A DNA stretch of 64,000 bases from Flavobacteriales bacterium. Lineage in GTDB: Bacteria > Bacteroidota > Bacteroidia > Flavobacteriales_F > PHOS-HE28. Position numbers and translations under genes: made by a program. Every line of letters starts with the position of its first letter. Within the stretch, counting starts at the first letter, position 1. The notes beneath the pieces are model-generated. The model saw nothing but the letters and a program-made list of their open reading frames with translations, did no database searches and was not told where the DNA came from. Of the stretch, positions 50,110-59,608 are shown in pieces. The stretch spans positions 2,486,001 through 2,550,000 of the forward strand of contig CP065018.1 in assembly GCA_016700415.1 (NCBI GenBank), written 5' to 3'.

Positions 50110-50125
50110 TGTTCCACGTGGAACT
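50110..50125. other. parS-like site C (TGTTCCACGTGGAACT)
   Basis: This is immediately upstream of the mnmG start codon. It shares the 14-base core with sites A and B. Confidence 0.75.
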
Positions 50126-50515
50126 TTTGCCTATTGTTCCTGATCATCAGTCGGTTAATAGTGGCGAAAGATGAGCTGCCACTGTTTTCGGCTTCGTGTG
50201 GTCTGGGATTTGGATAAACTATGCAGGGGTGGGTCCGTGGTGCCCGGATGGTCCCGACGACCGAACCCGCAAAGGTAGGTGCCGCAAATGGTTTGATCCT
50301 TAGCTGCAGGGCCGCAACAGAACCATGTTCCGTGCGCTCGCATGGACGTGGGGGGAATTGCCCAATGCGTGGTGGGTTTTCCCCGCCATCAAAGCTTTGT
50401 TCATGGGCGGATCCGGAAGGTCCGTTATTTGCTTGACCCTTTGAGCATCGAATTCGTCGATCCGTGATCCGGGTTGATGCCCTAAAGCTCCTCCGATGAT
50501 CATTGCAACTCCCCA
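50126..50515. other. 390-bp intergenic region between mnmG and a response regulator
   Basis: Contains a good -7 box for mnmG (50270-50277) and no gene I can support. The far side should hold the promoter of the plus-strand two-component genes, which I could not place. Confidence 0.5.
50270..50277 (-). promoter_or_regulatory. Candidate mnmG -7 box (TACCTTTG)
   Basis: An exact TAnnTTTG match 166 bases upstream of mnmG, implying a long 5' leader that would include parS site C. No -33 TTG at standard spacing. Confidence 0.4.
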
Positions 50516-50869
50516 ATGAATGTCCTTCTGATCGACGATGAGACAGAGATCTGTTTCCTGCTGAAGAACATGTTGCGCCGCGAGGGCATTACCTGCGATG
50601 CGGCCCATTCGATGGCGGAGGGGCGGATGCGGTTGGGTTCAGCGAAGTACCAAGTGGTCTTCTTGGATATTCACCTGCCCGATGGTCTGGGTTACCAATT
50701 GATCCCCGAGATCCGTGAATCCCAGCCGGACACGCAAGTGATCGCGATCAGTGCCGTGGACAACGAGCGAAAAAATGCCAAGGAACAAGGGGCCGACCTC
50801 TTCATCGCCAAACCATTCGCCAAGGGCAGTATCTTAGACGGCCTACGCGCACTGGGTCTCACTTCCTGA
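50516..50869 (+). CDS. Stand-alone response-regulator receiver protein
   Basis: This 117-residue single receiver domain has acidic residues in MNVLLIDDETEI, phospho-acceptor D51 (VVFLDIHLPDGLG), a Ser switch position (VIAISAVD) and Lys in FIAKPFAKG. It has no output domain, so it acts by protein contact, as in a phosphorelay. It precedes the NtrC-type regulator by 17 bases and is probably part of that system. Confidence 0.9.
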   Translation: MNVLLIDDETEICFLLKNMLRREGITCDAAHSMAEGRMRLGSAKYQVVFLDIHLPDGLGYQLIPEIRESQPDTQVIAISAVDNERKNAKEQGADLFIAKPFAKGSILDGLRALGLTS

Positions 50870-50886
50870 ACCCCGTTATACACCCC

Positions 50887-52272
50887 ATGGCCAAATCCAA
50901 CCTGCTCGTCATCGATGACGACGCCGACATCTGCACCTTGCTAACCCGCTTCCTCACCAAGCAGGGGTTCGGGGTGGATTCCGCCCAACGGGGATCCACC
51001 GCCAAGGACCTGTTGAAACAGAAGCACTACGATCTGGTGCTTTGCGACCACCGGTTGCCGGATACCGACAGTGTGGAAATGCTCCAGCACATCAAAGGGA
51101 TCTCGCGTGATACGGCAGTGATCATCATCACGGGTTATTCCGACGTCCGTACCGCCGTGGACCTGATGCGAAAAGGGGCGTTTGATTATGTGGGGAAGCC
51201 ATTGTACCCGGACGAGATCCTGATGCGGATCAAGGACGCGCTGGCCGAGGGGGCGGGGGAGAAGCCGGACGCGCCCAAGGCCAAGCCGAAAGGGACGGGC
51301 GCCAAGAGCACGGACTACGTACAGGGCAGCGGTCCACACGCGGCCAATCTGGCGGCGCACATCGCCTTGGTGGCTCCGACGGACATGACGGTGTTGATCA
51401 CCGGGGACACGGGCACAGGCAAGGAATTCGTGGCCCAGGAGATCCACCGGAAGAGCAAGCGGGCGGGGAACGTATTCGTGGCCGTGGATTGCGGGGCTTT
51501 GCCTAAGGAATTGGCGGGTAGTGAGCTCTTCGGGCACGTCAAGGGGGCTTTTACCGGCGCGGTGAGCGACAAGCGGGGAAGCTTTGAGCAGGCCAACGGT
51601 GGCACCTTGTTCCTGGACGAGATCGGCAACCTGACCTATGAGAACCAGGTGAAGTTGCTGCGCGTCCTGCAGGAACGGCGCATCAAGCGGGTGGGGGACG
51701 AGAAGGACATCACCGTGGACGTGCGCGTGCTGGCTGCCACCAACGAGGACCTGCACGTGGCCATGGCCGAGGGGCGCTTCCGGGAGGACCTGCTTCACCG
51801 GGTCAATGAATTCGGCCTGGCTTTGTTGCCGTTGCGGGACCGGCCGGAGGACATCATGGTCTTCGCTCACTATTTCTTGGAGAAGGCCAATACGCAGCTT
51901 GGTAAGGCCGTGGAGGGCTTCGACGGGGCGGTGGAGGCGCGGATCAAGGCGCATGCATGGCCGGGCAACCTGCGCGAATTAGGCAATGTGGTGAAGCGCG
52001 CCGTCCTGCTCACCACTGGACCATTGATCCAGATGAACGGCCTGCCCGCCGAGGTCATCAGCGGCATGCCGGCGCTCCGGGCGCAGGATCGTAGTGCGGC
52101 GCTGTCCATGGAGGTCGAAGGGTTGAAAGGGGTGTCCCACTCAGCGGAACGGCAAGCGATCTTGAAGGCACTTGAGCGGAACGGCTTCAACAAGTCGCGC
52201 ACGGCGGAAATGCTGAACATTGACCGCAAGACGCTGTACAACAAGTTGAAATCCTTTGGTATTGAGATCTGA
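50887..52272 (+). CDS. NtrC-family sigma-54-dependent response regulator
   Basis: The protein has 461 residues in three domains. The receiver carries D54 in LVLCDHRLPD. The AAA+ sigma-54 activation domain has Walker A GDTGTGKEFVAQEI, the sigma-54 contact loop KGAFTGAV, Walker B GGTLFLDEIGNL and the arginine-finger region FREDLLHRVNEF. The C-terminal Fis-type helix-turn-helix is NKSRTAEMLNIDRKTLYNKL. It opens sigma-54 promoters when phosphorylated. The upstream stand-alone receiver and downstream kinase complete the system. Confidence 0.95.
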   Translation: MAKSNLLVIDDDADICTLLTRFLTKQGFGVDSAQRGSTAKDLLKQKHYDLVLCDHRLPDTDSVEMLQHIKGISRDTAVIIITGYSDVRTAVDLMRKGAFDYVGKPLYPDEILMRIKDALAEGAGEKPDAPKAKPKGTGAKSTDYVQGSGPHAANLAAHIALVAPTDMTVLITGDTGTGKEFVAQEIHRKSKRAGNVFVAVDCGALPKELAGSELFGHVKGAFTGAVSDKRGSFEQANGGTLFLDEIGNLTYENQVKLLRVLQERRIKRVGDEKDITVDVRVLAATNEDLHVAMAEGRFREDLLHRVNEFGLALLPLRDRPEDIMVFAHYFLEKANTQLGKAVEGFDGAVEARIKAHAWPGNLRELGNVVKRAVLLTTGPLIQMNGLPAEVISGMPALRAQDRSAALSMEVEGLKGVSHSAERQAILKALERNGFNKSRTAEMLNIDRKTLYNKLKSFGIEI

Positions 52273-52346
52273 ACGGGGCACGAACATCAGCGATCAACGG
52301 CGTCCCGTGATCCGCTCATCGGGCGGCCCGAAGTTCTGCAAGCAAG

Positions 52347-54122
52347 ATGTTCCGCATCGGTGACCCGGCCAAGCGAAACCTCAAGGAGCGTCGGTTGCTC
52401 CGGGGGTTGTATGCCGGCACGGTGATCCTGCTGGCCATTTTCCTATTCGCCACCATCCGTACCTTCGACCGCTATTCCTCCGCCAACCGGAGCATCCGGG
52501 AGGGCAATGCGGTGCTTCAGGAACTGGAATTGATGGTCTCCGGCCTGAAGGACGCCCAGGCGGGGTACCGGGGCTACGTCCTCACGCACGACACCTCCTT
52601 CGTGTTGCCCTTCCGTATTGCACAGCCGGCCGTGGAACAGAGCATCCGCCGGTTGGATTCACTGAGCCGTGCCGGTGCCACATCCCTTGACCTGAGCAAG
52701 ATCCAGGAGCTCTCTCGGCAAATGCTCAAGGGCGTTCAGGAGCAATTTCTTTCCGAGCGCACCTCCCCGATCGGGCTTCAGGGTACGGAGCTGGCCCAAA
52801 TGCAGCGCTCGCGGGACCTGATGGAACGGGTCCGGACCGAGCAAAGACAATTGACGGCCGAAGTGGAAAGGAGCCGGGACGTCAACCTGTCGGAAGAGCG
52901 GAGCCTGAAACCGGACACGCCCATAATGTTGGTGGTGTATTCCATCCTGGCCATATTGGCCACCGGCATCCTGTTCTGGCGGCTGTTCCGGGCGTTGGCC
53001 AAGGCGGAACGGGGCGAAACGGAGATCCAACGCAAGGTGGATGAGCTGAACAAGGAGGTCCGGACCCGTGAATTCGCCGAACGTTCGCTGAAGCGGGTGT
53101 TGGACAGCTCTCCCAGTTCCATCATGGCGTTCCGGAGCATCCGGGACGACCTCGGCAGCGTGGTGGATTTCGAGTGGATACTGGCGAACCGGGAAAGTGT
53201 GCGGATCTACGGTGGAAGGGAGGGAGGGTTGATCGGCAATCGCTTGTTGACAGTGATGCCCGAGCTTCTGGGGGGCGACCTGTTCAATGTTTTGCTGGAG
53301 GTGGTGGAATCCGGGATGTCCTACGAGAGTGACCAACAATCCACGCAGCGCCCGGATGTCTGGATCCATGTGCATGCCTTGCGCCTTCTGGACGGGTTCG
53401 TGGTGACGATCACCGACATCTCCGAGACGCGACGGGCCCAGGGGTTGTTGGCGGAAGGCGATCGCTTGGCCATCACCGGCGGCATCGCCCGCACCATCGC
53501 GCATGAGGTACGCAACCCGCTCACCAACCTGCACATGGCGCTCGAGCAGATGCTCGATGAACTGGAACCGGAGGTGCAGGAGGAGATCAAACCCTATTCC
53601 GAGATCCTGCAGCGGAACATGCACCGGATCAGCAAGCTCATCACCGACCTGCTGGAATCCTCCAAGGCGAAGGAACTGCACAAGACGCCCTGTAATGTAG
53701 AGGCTTTGTTGAACACCGCCCTGGCCTCGGTCCAAGACCGCATGGATCTGCTCGAGATGCGCGCCGACGTTTCCGTGGAAAGTGGCGTAGGGGAGGTGAT
53801 GGCCGACCCTGAGGTGATCGGGGTGGCCTTGACCAACCTGTGCATCAATGCGATCGAGGCCATGGAGGAGGGCAAGGGCCACCTGTTTCTTAAGGCGGCG
53901 ATGCATCGCGACAAGGTCCGCGTCTACGTGACCGACAACGGGAAGGGAATTGCCGAGGAGAACATCCAGCGACTTTTTCAAGCGTTCTATTCCGGCCGGA
54001 CCGGGGGCATGGGGCTCGGCCTCACCAGCGCACGCACCATCCTCAATGCGCATGGTGTACACATGGACGTGGAAAGCACGCTGGGCGAAGGCACCACCTT
54101 TACACTTACTTTTCCGGAGTGA
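52347..54122 (+). CDS. CHASE3 sensor histidine kinase
   Basis: This 591-residue membrane kinase has a helix near residues 19-39, a periplasmic CHASE3-like sensor (VSGLKDAQAGYRGYVLTHDTSF), a second helix (about 190-210), a coiled coil and a PAS-like domain (FRSIRDDLGSVVDFEWILAN). The kinase core has HisKA with the phospho-His in IARTIAHEVRNPLTNLHMAL and HATPase N/G boxes (LTNLCINAIEAMEEG, TDNGKGIAEEN, GGMGLGLTSARTIL). It is the likely phosphodonor for the NtrC regulator 75 bases upstream. The signal is unknown. Confidence 0.92.
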   Translation: MFRIGDPAKRNLKERRLLRGLYAGTVILLAIFLFATIRTFDRYSSANRSIREGNAVLQELELMVSGLKDAQAGYRGYVLTHDTSFVLPFRIAQPAVEQSIRRLDSLSRAGATSLDLSKIQELSRQMLKGVQEQFLSERTSPIGLQGTELAQMQRSRDLMERVRTEQRQLTAEVERSRDVNLSEERSLKPDTPIMLVVYSILAILATGILFWRLFRALAKAERGETEIQRKVDELNKEVRTREFAERSLKRVLDSSPSSIMAFRSIRDDLGSVVDFEWILANRESVRIYGGREGGLIGNRLLTVMPELLGGDLFNVLLEVVESGMSYESDQQSTQRPDVWIHVHALRLLDGFVVTITDISETRRAQGLLAEGDRLAITGGIARTIAHEVRNPLTNLHMALEQMLDELEPEVQEEIKPYSEILQRNMHRISKLITDLLESSKAKELHKTPCNVEALLNTALASVQDRMDLLEMRADVSVESGVGEVMADPEVIGVALTNLCINAIEAMEEGKGHLFLKAAMHRDKVRVYVTDNGKGIAEENIQRLFQAFYSGRTGGMGLGLTSARTILNAHGVHMDVESTLGEGTTFTLTFPE

Positions 54123-54247
54123 TCTCGGTACCCGCAGGTCCGGCGGTCCGATAAACCGTTGCGGACTTCACACGTGCGACGTGCTCCGGTGCCGTCAACT
54201 TCCTTACATAAGCCACGTAAGAACGCCATCGATCAGAAAAACCACCA

Positions 54248-55108
54248 ATGGAGATCAAACGCGCTTCGATCCAAGAGATGAGCCCCAAGCAGTTCACTGA
54301 GGAGCATTGGAAACCCGGCATCCCGCTCGTATTCACGGATGCCAGCCAAGTATGGGAGGCCAACGGCACCTTCACTCCGGACTGGTTCCGCAAGAACTAC
54401 GGCGGCCGGCGCACCGTGGTGGAAGATACGGAATACACCATGAACGAGATCCTCGACCTGGTGGAGGGAAAGGACACCTCGCGCCCGGTGCCATATCCCT
54501 GCAAATACCATATTGAGACCCAGTTGCCGGAAGTGCGGCCCATGTTGAAGCCGCTCGGGCTGAACTATGCCACCCCGAACTGGATGGAAAGTTCCTGGTT
54601 CTCCAAAGGGCAATGGGGCGGTGCCATCGAACTCTTCATCGGCGGGCCGGGCGGGCAGTTCCCGTACATCCACTTGGACTACTACCACCTCAGCGCGTGG
54701 ATCAACCAGCTTTATGGCAAGAAGCAGTTCACCGTGTGGCCGCGCGGGCAGGAGAAATACCTCTACCCGGATCCGAACGACCCGTGGAAATCCATGGTGA
54801 CCGATCATGACAACCCGGACTACGAGAAGTTCCCGCTCTACCGGAACGCCACGCCCATCACCTTCACCGTGGGCGCGGGCGAAACGCTCTTCATCCCCTT
54901 CGGCATCTGGCACACGGCCAAGTCGCTGGAGCCCACGATGTCCATCGCGTTCGACCTGCTGAACGGGCACAACTTCCCGCTCTTTCTGAAGGACGTCTGG
55001 TGGTTCCGGCGCAACAACAAGCTAAAGGCACTGGCGCATTCGGGCTACGCAGCGTTGGCGGGCACGGCCTGCAAGCTGGGGGATATCGCCGGGGTGCGGC
55101 GGGGGTAG
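54248..55108 (+). CDS. Cupin-like (JmjC-type) Fe(II)/2-oxoglutarate oxygenase
   Basis: This 286-residue protein has a cupin_8/JmjC fold with an HxD...H iron site: H142 and D144 in FPYIHLDYYHLSAW and H222 in IPFGIWHTAKS. Lysine and aromatic residues nearby (YGKKQFTVWPRGQEKYLYP) fit 2-oxoglutarate binding. Such proteins hydroxylate proteins or small molecules; the substrate here is unknown. The start at MEIKRASIQEMS is preceded by a short non-coding stretch after the kinase. It stands alone before DUF4175. Confidence 0.8.
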   Translation: MEIKRASIQEMSPKQFTEEHWKPGIPLVFTDASQVWEANGTFTPDWFRKNYGGRRTVVEDTEYTMNEILDLVEGKDTSRPVPYPCKYHIETQLPEVRPMLKPLGLNYATPNWMESSWFSKGQWGGAIELFIGGPGGQFPYIHLDYYHLSAWINQLYGKKQFTVWPRGQEKYLYPDPNDPWKSMVTDHDNPDYEKFPLYRNATPITFTVGAGETLFIPFGIWHTAKSLEPTMSIAFDLLNGHNFPLFLKDVWWFRRNNKLKALAHSGYAALAGTACKLGDIAGVRRG

Positions 55109-55196
55109 TACAGAAGCTTCCTGCCCAGATACTGCCTAACTTTCGGGACAATTCCAGCGGGGCCGAACCGTTCTACGGGCCCTGCTTCCCTGTTCC

Positions 55197-58100
55197 ATGG
55201 CCTCGGACTACGATCTGCTCATCGCCAAGCTGGATGGCTTCATCCGCAAGTACTACAAGGACCGCCTGATCCGCGGGGCCTTGTACAGCGTGGGGCTGCT
55301 CGTGCTTTTCTTCCTGATGGCCTCGCTGGGCGAGTACTTCGGGAAATTCGGCACAGGGGTGCGCACCGGTTTGTTCTGGCTGCTCACGGCCGTGACCACC
55401 GTGGTGCTGGTGCGTTTCATAGCCATTCCACTTGTGAAGCTGTTCCGCCTTGGTCCGGTGATCACGCATGAGGAGGCGGCGAGCATAGTGGGCAACCACT
55501 TTCCGCAGGTGAAGGATAAGCTCCTGAACACCTTGCAATTGCGGGGGCAGAACGAGGAAAATCCACAGCGGCGGATGCTCATCGAGGCCAGCATCGCGCA
55601 GCGCAGCCGGGAGCTTTCGCCAGTGCCCTTCAGCACCGCCATCGACCTGGGCCGCAACCGTCGCTACTTGCGTTACGCCTTGCCACCGGTAGGCGTACTG
55701 GTGATCCTGCTCTTCGCGGCGCCCAGCCTCATTACCGGTCCCACGAAACGGATCTTGGCCCACAGCACCGAGTTTCTGCCGGAGGCGCCGTTCCGTTTTG
55801 TGGTAGGCAACAAAGACCTGACCGTGCCGGAGAACGAGGACTTCGAATTGCAGGTGGAAATGCAGGGCGACGCCTTGCCTCAGCAGGTTTTTCTTGAGCA
55901 GGACGACAAGCGCATCCCCTTGGTACGCCAAGATGCTTCACACTTCACACACCGCTTCCGCAACGTGCAGGAGCCGGTGGATTTCCGCCTTGGCGCGGAC
56001 GGTTTCCACAGCGCGGCCATGCGCCTGAGCACCGAGGCCAACCCCATGCTGCTCGGCCTTACCGTGGCACTCGATTACCCGCTGTACTTGGGCCTGAAGA
56101 ACACCGTGACGAACAACACCGGCGACATCAGCGTGCCCGCCGGCACCCGCGTCACCTGGACAGCCGAGACCCGCAGCGCGGACAAGCTCGCCATCGCCTT
56201 CGATGACACCACCTTCAGCCTGCTTCCGGCACACCCCGGCGACCAGAGCTTCACTGCCAACCGGCGCTTTCTCAAGGGCAGCGCCTATTCGCTGATCCCC
56301 GGCAACGGAGACCTGAAGGCCCAGACAACGGCGCAGTATCGCGTGGACGTGGTGCCCGATCTGTACCCCACCATCGCCGTGGAGCAGAAGGCCGACAGCC
56401 TCTCACCGCACCGCCTGTACTTCAAGGGCGACATCGGCGATGACCACGGCTTCAAACGCCTGGCCTTCCACTACCGCGTAACTGAGGGCGGCGACAGCAT
56501 CCCGGCGGACAAGCGCGAGCTCAGCAAGAACATAGCCATCCAGCCGAACACCACCCGCCAGAGCTTCTTCGACTTCGAGGACTTGGGCGAGCTGCACCTG
56601 ATGCCCGGGGACAAGCTGGAATACTGGTTCGAGGTGTGGGACAACGACGGCGTCAACGGCAGCAAAAGCGCACGCAGCACCGCGCGGATCTTCGAAGCGC
56701 CCACGCTGAAGGAGCTGGCGGAGAAGCAGGACAAGCAGGGCGAGGCGATCAAGGACGAGCTCCGCGAGAGCATCAAGCAGGCGCAGGAACTGCAACGTGA
56801 CCTGGACAAGATGCGCCGGGAGATGCAGGACAAGAAGGACCTGAACTGGCAGGACAAGCAGAAGATGCAGAACGTGCTGGACCGGCAGAAGAAGCTGGAG
56901 CAGCGCATCGAGAACGCCACGGAGCAGTTGAAGCAGACGCAGCAAGAGCAGCAGAGCTTCAAGGAGGGCGATGAGCGGATCCTTCAGAAACAGCAACAGG
57001 TGCAGCAGCTTTTTGAGAACGTGTTGAGCGAGCAGATGAAGGAGCTCTACAAGCAGGTGCAGGAGATGTTGGAGAAGATCGACAAGGACCAGCTGCAGGA
57101 GAAGATGCAGGACATGAAGCTGAGCCAGGAGGACGTGGAGAAGGAGCTGGACCGCGCCCTGGAGCAGTTCAAGCAGATGGAGGTGGAGCAGAAGGCGGAG
57201 GACATCGCCGACCAACTGGAGAAGCTCGCCGAGGAACAACAGAAGCTGAGCGAGGAGACCCAGGACCCCAAGAGTGACAAGGAGGACCTGAAGCAGAAGC
57301 AGGATTCGTTGAACAAGGAATTCAAGGACGTGCGCGACCAGCTGGATTCACTGGACAAGAAGAACCAGGAACTGGAGCGGCCACTGGACCTTCCGAAGAC
57401 GGACGAGCAGGAGCAGAGCATCCAGAAAGAACAGGAGAACAGCAGCGATCAGCTTGAGAAGAAGCAAGACAAAAAGGCCAGCGAGAGCCAGAAGAAAGCC
57501 GGGGAACAGATGGAGCAATTGGCCGCTGACATGAAGAGCGCCATGAAGGACGACCAACAGGAGCAGGCCGAGGAGGACATGGACGCGTTGCGGCAATTGC
57601 TGGAAAACATCGTCCAGCTCAGCTTCGACCAAGAGGCGAACATGAACGACCTGCAAGCCACGGCCGTGCGCGACCCGCACCTCGTGGACATCGGGCGGCA
57701 GCAGAAGAAACTGCGCGACGACGCCAAGCTGGTAGAGGATTCGCTCTTCGCCCTGAGCAAGCGCGTGCCGCAGTTGCAGGCCATGGTGAACCGCGAGATG
57801 AACCTCGTGAACGACAATATGGACCAAGCCCTTTCACACCTTGCGGAAGCCCGTGCCAACGACCGCGAACGCCCCTTGGCAGCGGACCGTCAGCAGCGTG
57901 CCATGACGTCCTTGAACAACCTCGCGCTGATGCTCGACGAAGCCCTTCAGCAGATGCAGCAGCAGGCCAGCGGCATGCCGGGCAAGGGTAGTTGCAAAAA
58001 GCCGGGCGGCGCGGGCAGCAGCAGTGGCGACAGCAAGAAGATGCAGAAGATCAAGAGCCAGCAGGAGGCCTTGTCCAAGCAGTTGGAGGCGATGAAAAAG

Positions 58101-58598
58101 GCGCTGGAAAAAGGAAAGAAACCCGGAGAAAAGCCCGGCGAAAAGAACCCCGGAGGCATGGGTCCGGGCATGAGCCAACAGCTCGCGCAATTGGCGGCCC
58201 AGCAGGCGGCGCTGCGGCAGGAGATGCAGCGCATGGCCCAAGAGTTGAACAAGGACGGCTCAGGCAGTGGTAACGGCCTGCAGAAGCTCGCGGAGCAGAT
58301 GGAGCAGAACGAGAAGGACATCGTGAACAAGAACCTCACGAACGAATCGATGAAGCGCCAACAGGACATCATGACGCGCATGCTGGAGGCGGAGAAGGCG
58401 GAGCGTGAACGTGAGCTGGACCAGAAGCGCGAAAGCATTTCCGGACAGGACCGCGATCACCCGGATCCAGCCCGCTTTTTCAACTACCAACGCAGTAAAA
58501 TGCGTGAGGCAGAACTGCTCCGCACGGTGCCTCCGGGGCTCAAGCCCTATTACAAGGCCCGTGTGGATCAGTATTTCGATACTTTTGACCGACCCTGA
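55197..58598 (+). CDS. DUF4175 family membrane protein
   Basis: This 1,133-residue protein has three membrane segments near the N-terminus (about residues 25-47, 57-78 and 162-180), a beta-rich extracytoplasmic domain (about 185-500, with VTWTAETRSADKLAIAFDD), and a very long Gln/Lys/Glu-rich coiled coil (about 510-900, LAEKQDKQGEAIKDELRESIKQAQELQ). A low-complexity Gly/Lys/Met region (GMPGKGSCKKPGGAGSSSG) and a second coiled coil follow. DUF4175 is widespread in Bacteroidota, and its function is not known to me. It is followed after 3 bases by the RsbW-like ATPase and then ybeY, a recurring neighbourhood. Confidence 0.9.
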   Translation: MASDYDLLIAKLDGFIRKYYKDRLIRGALYSVGLLVLFFLMASLGEYFGKFGTGVRTGLFWLLTAVTTVVLVRFIAIPLVKLFRLGPVITHEEAASIVGNHFPQVKDKLLNTLQLRGQNEENPQRRMLIEASIAQRSRELSPVPFSTAIDLGRNRRYLRYALPPVGVLVILLFAAPSLITGPTKRILAHSTEFLPEAPFRFVVGNKDLTVPENEDFELQVEMQGDALPQQVFLEQDDKRIPLVRQDASHFTHRFRNVQEPVDFRLGADGFHSAAMRLSTEANPMLLGLTVALDYPLYLGLKNTVTNNTGDISVPAGTRVTWTAETRSADKLAIAFDDTTFSLLPAHPGDQSFTANRRFLKGSAYSLIPGNGDLKAQTTAQYRVDVVPDLYPTIAVEQKADSLSPHRLYFKGDIGDDHGFKRLAFHYRVTEGGDSIPADKRELSKNIAIQPNTTRQSFFDFEDLGELHLMPGDKLEYWFEVWDNDGVNGSKSARSTARIFEAPTLKELAEKQDKQGEAIKDELRESIKQAQELQRDLDKMRREMQDKKDLNWQDKQKMQNVLDRQKKLEQRIENATEQLKQTQQEQQSFKEGDERILQKQQQVQQLFENVLSEQMKELYKQVQEMLEKIDKDQLQEKMQDMKLSQEDVEKELDRALEQFKQMEVEQKAEDIADQLEKLAEEQQKLSEETQDPKSDKEDLKQKQDSLNKEFKDVRDQLDSLDKKNQELERPLDLPKTDEQEQSIQKEQENSSDQLEKKQDKKASESQKKAGEQMEQLAADMKSAMKDDQQEQAEEDMDALRQLLENIVQLSFDQEANMNDLQATAVRDPHLVDIGRQQKKLRDDAKLVEDSLFALSKRVPQLQAMVNREMNLVNDNMDQALSHLAEARANDRERPLAADRQQRAMTSLNNLALMLDEALQQMQQQASGMPGKGSCKKPGGAGSSSGDSKKMQKIKSQQEALSKQLEAMKKALEKGKKPGEKPGEKNPGGMGPGMSQQLAQLAAQQAALRQEMQRMAQELNKDGSGSGNGLQKLAEQMEQNEKDIVNKNLTNESMKRQQDIMTRMLEAEKAERERELDQKRESISGQDRDHPDPARFFNYQRSKMREAELLRTVPPGLKPYYKARVDQYFDTFDRP

Positions 58599-58601
58599 AG
58601 A

Positions 58602-59045
58602 ATGACCATGGGAGCACCAACAGAGGATATCCAGTTCACCGAGCGCATCGAATTTGCCGCCAAGGCCGAGAACATCCACTTGGCGGAAAAGATGATCGAT
58701 GAGGCCTGTGGCCGGTATAACGTGCATGAATCCCTGTACGGGAACATCCTTATCGCGCTCACCGAGGCGGTGAACAATGCGATCCACCATGGCAACGCCT
58801 TGGATCCTGCCAAGCAGGTGACACTGGGCTATGTGGCGGAAGGGGAGAAGATCACCTTCATGGTCAGCGACGAAGGACCTGGTTTTGATTTTGAGCACCT
58901 GCCCGACCCCACGGACCCGCAGAACATCGAAAAGCCGCACGGCCGTGGCGTGTTCCTGATGCGCGCCCTTGCGGACAACGTGGATTTCTCGGACAACGGC
59001 GCCTCCGTGGCGCTGACCTTCAGCCTCACACCGGTCGCCGAATAA
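58602..59045 (+). CDS. RsbW-like ATP-binding (anti-sigma kinase fold) protein
   Basis: This 147-residue stand-alone HATPase_c_2 domain has N box LIALTEAVNNAIHHGN, G1 box VSDEGPGFDFEHLPD, and G2 region KPHGRGVFLMRALADNVDF. This is the GHKL fold of SpoIIAB/RsbW serine kinases, which bind a sigma factor or phosphorylate an antagonist. The start codon is taken at 58602. It overlaps ybeY by one base and follows DUF4175 by 3 bases. A SpoIIE-type phosphatase is coded at 22476, which could oppose it, although no antagonist gene is visible. Confidence 0.88.
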   Translation: MTMGAPTEDIQFTERIEFAAKAENIHLAEKMIDEACGRYNVHESLYGNILIALTEAVNNAIHHGNALDPAKQVTLGYVAEGEKITFMVSDEGPGFDFEHLPDPTDPQNIEKPHGRGVFLMRALADNVDFSDNGASVALTFSLTPVAE

Positions 59046-59473
59046 TGGCCCAGGGCGGCATCATCGCGTTCAAGGCCCTTGGTGTCACCAATGCCTTCCG
59101 TGATCGTGAACGCCTTCGGAAATGGATCCGCGCCGTAGCCTCGGACCATGGGCACTCCATCGGCGAGGTCACCTTCGTTCTGCTGGATGACAAGGGTCTG
59201 CTGCCCTACAACAAGCGGTACTTGGGCCACGACGAGTTCACCGACGTGATCACCTTCGACTTGCAAACAGGTACGGGCATCTCGGGGGATATCCTCATCA
59301 GCTACGACCGGGTGCGGGAGAACGCGAAGACCTATGGCGTCAGCGCCCAGCAGGAGCTGCGTCGCGTGATGGTGCACGGCCTGCTGCACTTGATGGGCCA
59401 CAGCGACAAGAGCGTGGCCAAGCGTGAGGCCATGCGGGTGGTGGAGGACAAGTACTTGGCGCGGCTGAAGTGA
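59045..59473 (+). CDS. ybeY: Endoribonuclease YbeY (rRNA maturation)
   Basis: This 142-residue YbeY/UPF0054 protein has the zinc site HGLLHLMGHSD. The first two His match the HxxxH motif, while the third ligand position is Asp rather than the usual His, a variation I believe is normal in Bacteroidota. Other motifs: FTDVITFDLQTG and ISGDILISYDRV. It matures 16S rRNA 3' ends and takes part in ribosome quality control. Its start overlaps the ATPase stop by one base. Confidence 0.93.
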   Translation: MAQGGIIAFKALGVTNAFRDRERLRKWIRAVASDHGHSIGEVTFVLLDDKGLLPYNKRYLGHDEFTDVITFDLQTGTGISGDILISYDRVRENAKTYGVSAQQELRRVMVHGLLHLMGHSDKSVAKREAMRVVEDKYLARLK

Positions 59474-59503
59474 CCGTGCCGATCTTACGATAGTGCCGGT
59501 TTT

Positions 59504-59526
59504 CCCCTCCTTTTTTCAAGGAGGGG
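59504..59526. repeat. Left palindromic end of the DUF559 unit
   Basis: Perfect 9-bp stem CCCCTCCTT / AAGGAGGGG with a 5-base loop, followed by CAGGGGTGGT. Downstream of ybeY it could also act as a terminator. Confidence 0.75.
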
Positions 59527-59576
59527 CAGGGGTGGTGCATTCTCTTTGGATGAACATGCGGTTGCTTTTTTGAACA

Positions 59577-59600
59577 GGTAGCTTGATGAGCATAGCTACC
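59577..59600 (+). other. Hairpin just upstream of the DUF559 start
   Basis: GGTAGCT / AGCTACC, a 7-bp stem with a 10-base loop, ending 8 bases before the ATG. It could influence translation. Confidence 0.4.
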
Positions 59601-59608
59601 GAAGACCC

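Noticed and set aside
52659..54062. 467-codon minus-strand frame opposite the CHASE3 kinase
   Set aside because: It mirrors a strongly supported histidine kinase and shows no family motif.
56403..57239. Long Leu/Val-rich minus-strand frame opposite DUF4175
   Set aside because: It is the antisense of the Gln/Lys/Glu-rich coiled coil; its composition is explained by the repeated codons on the other strand.
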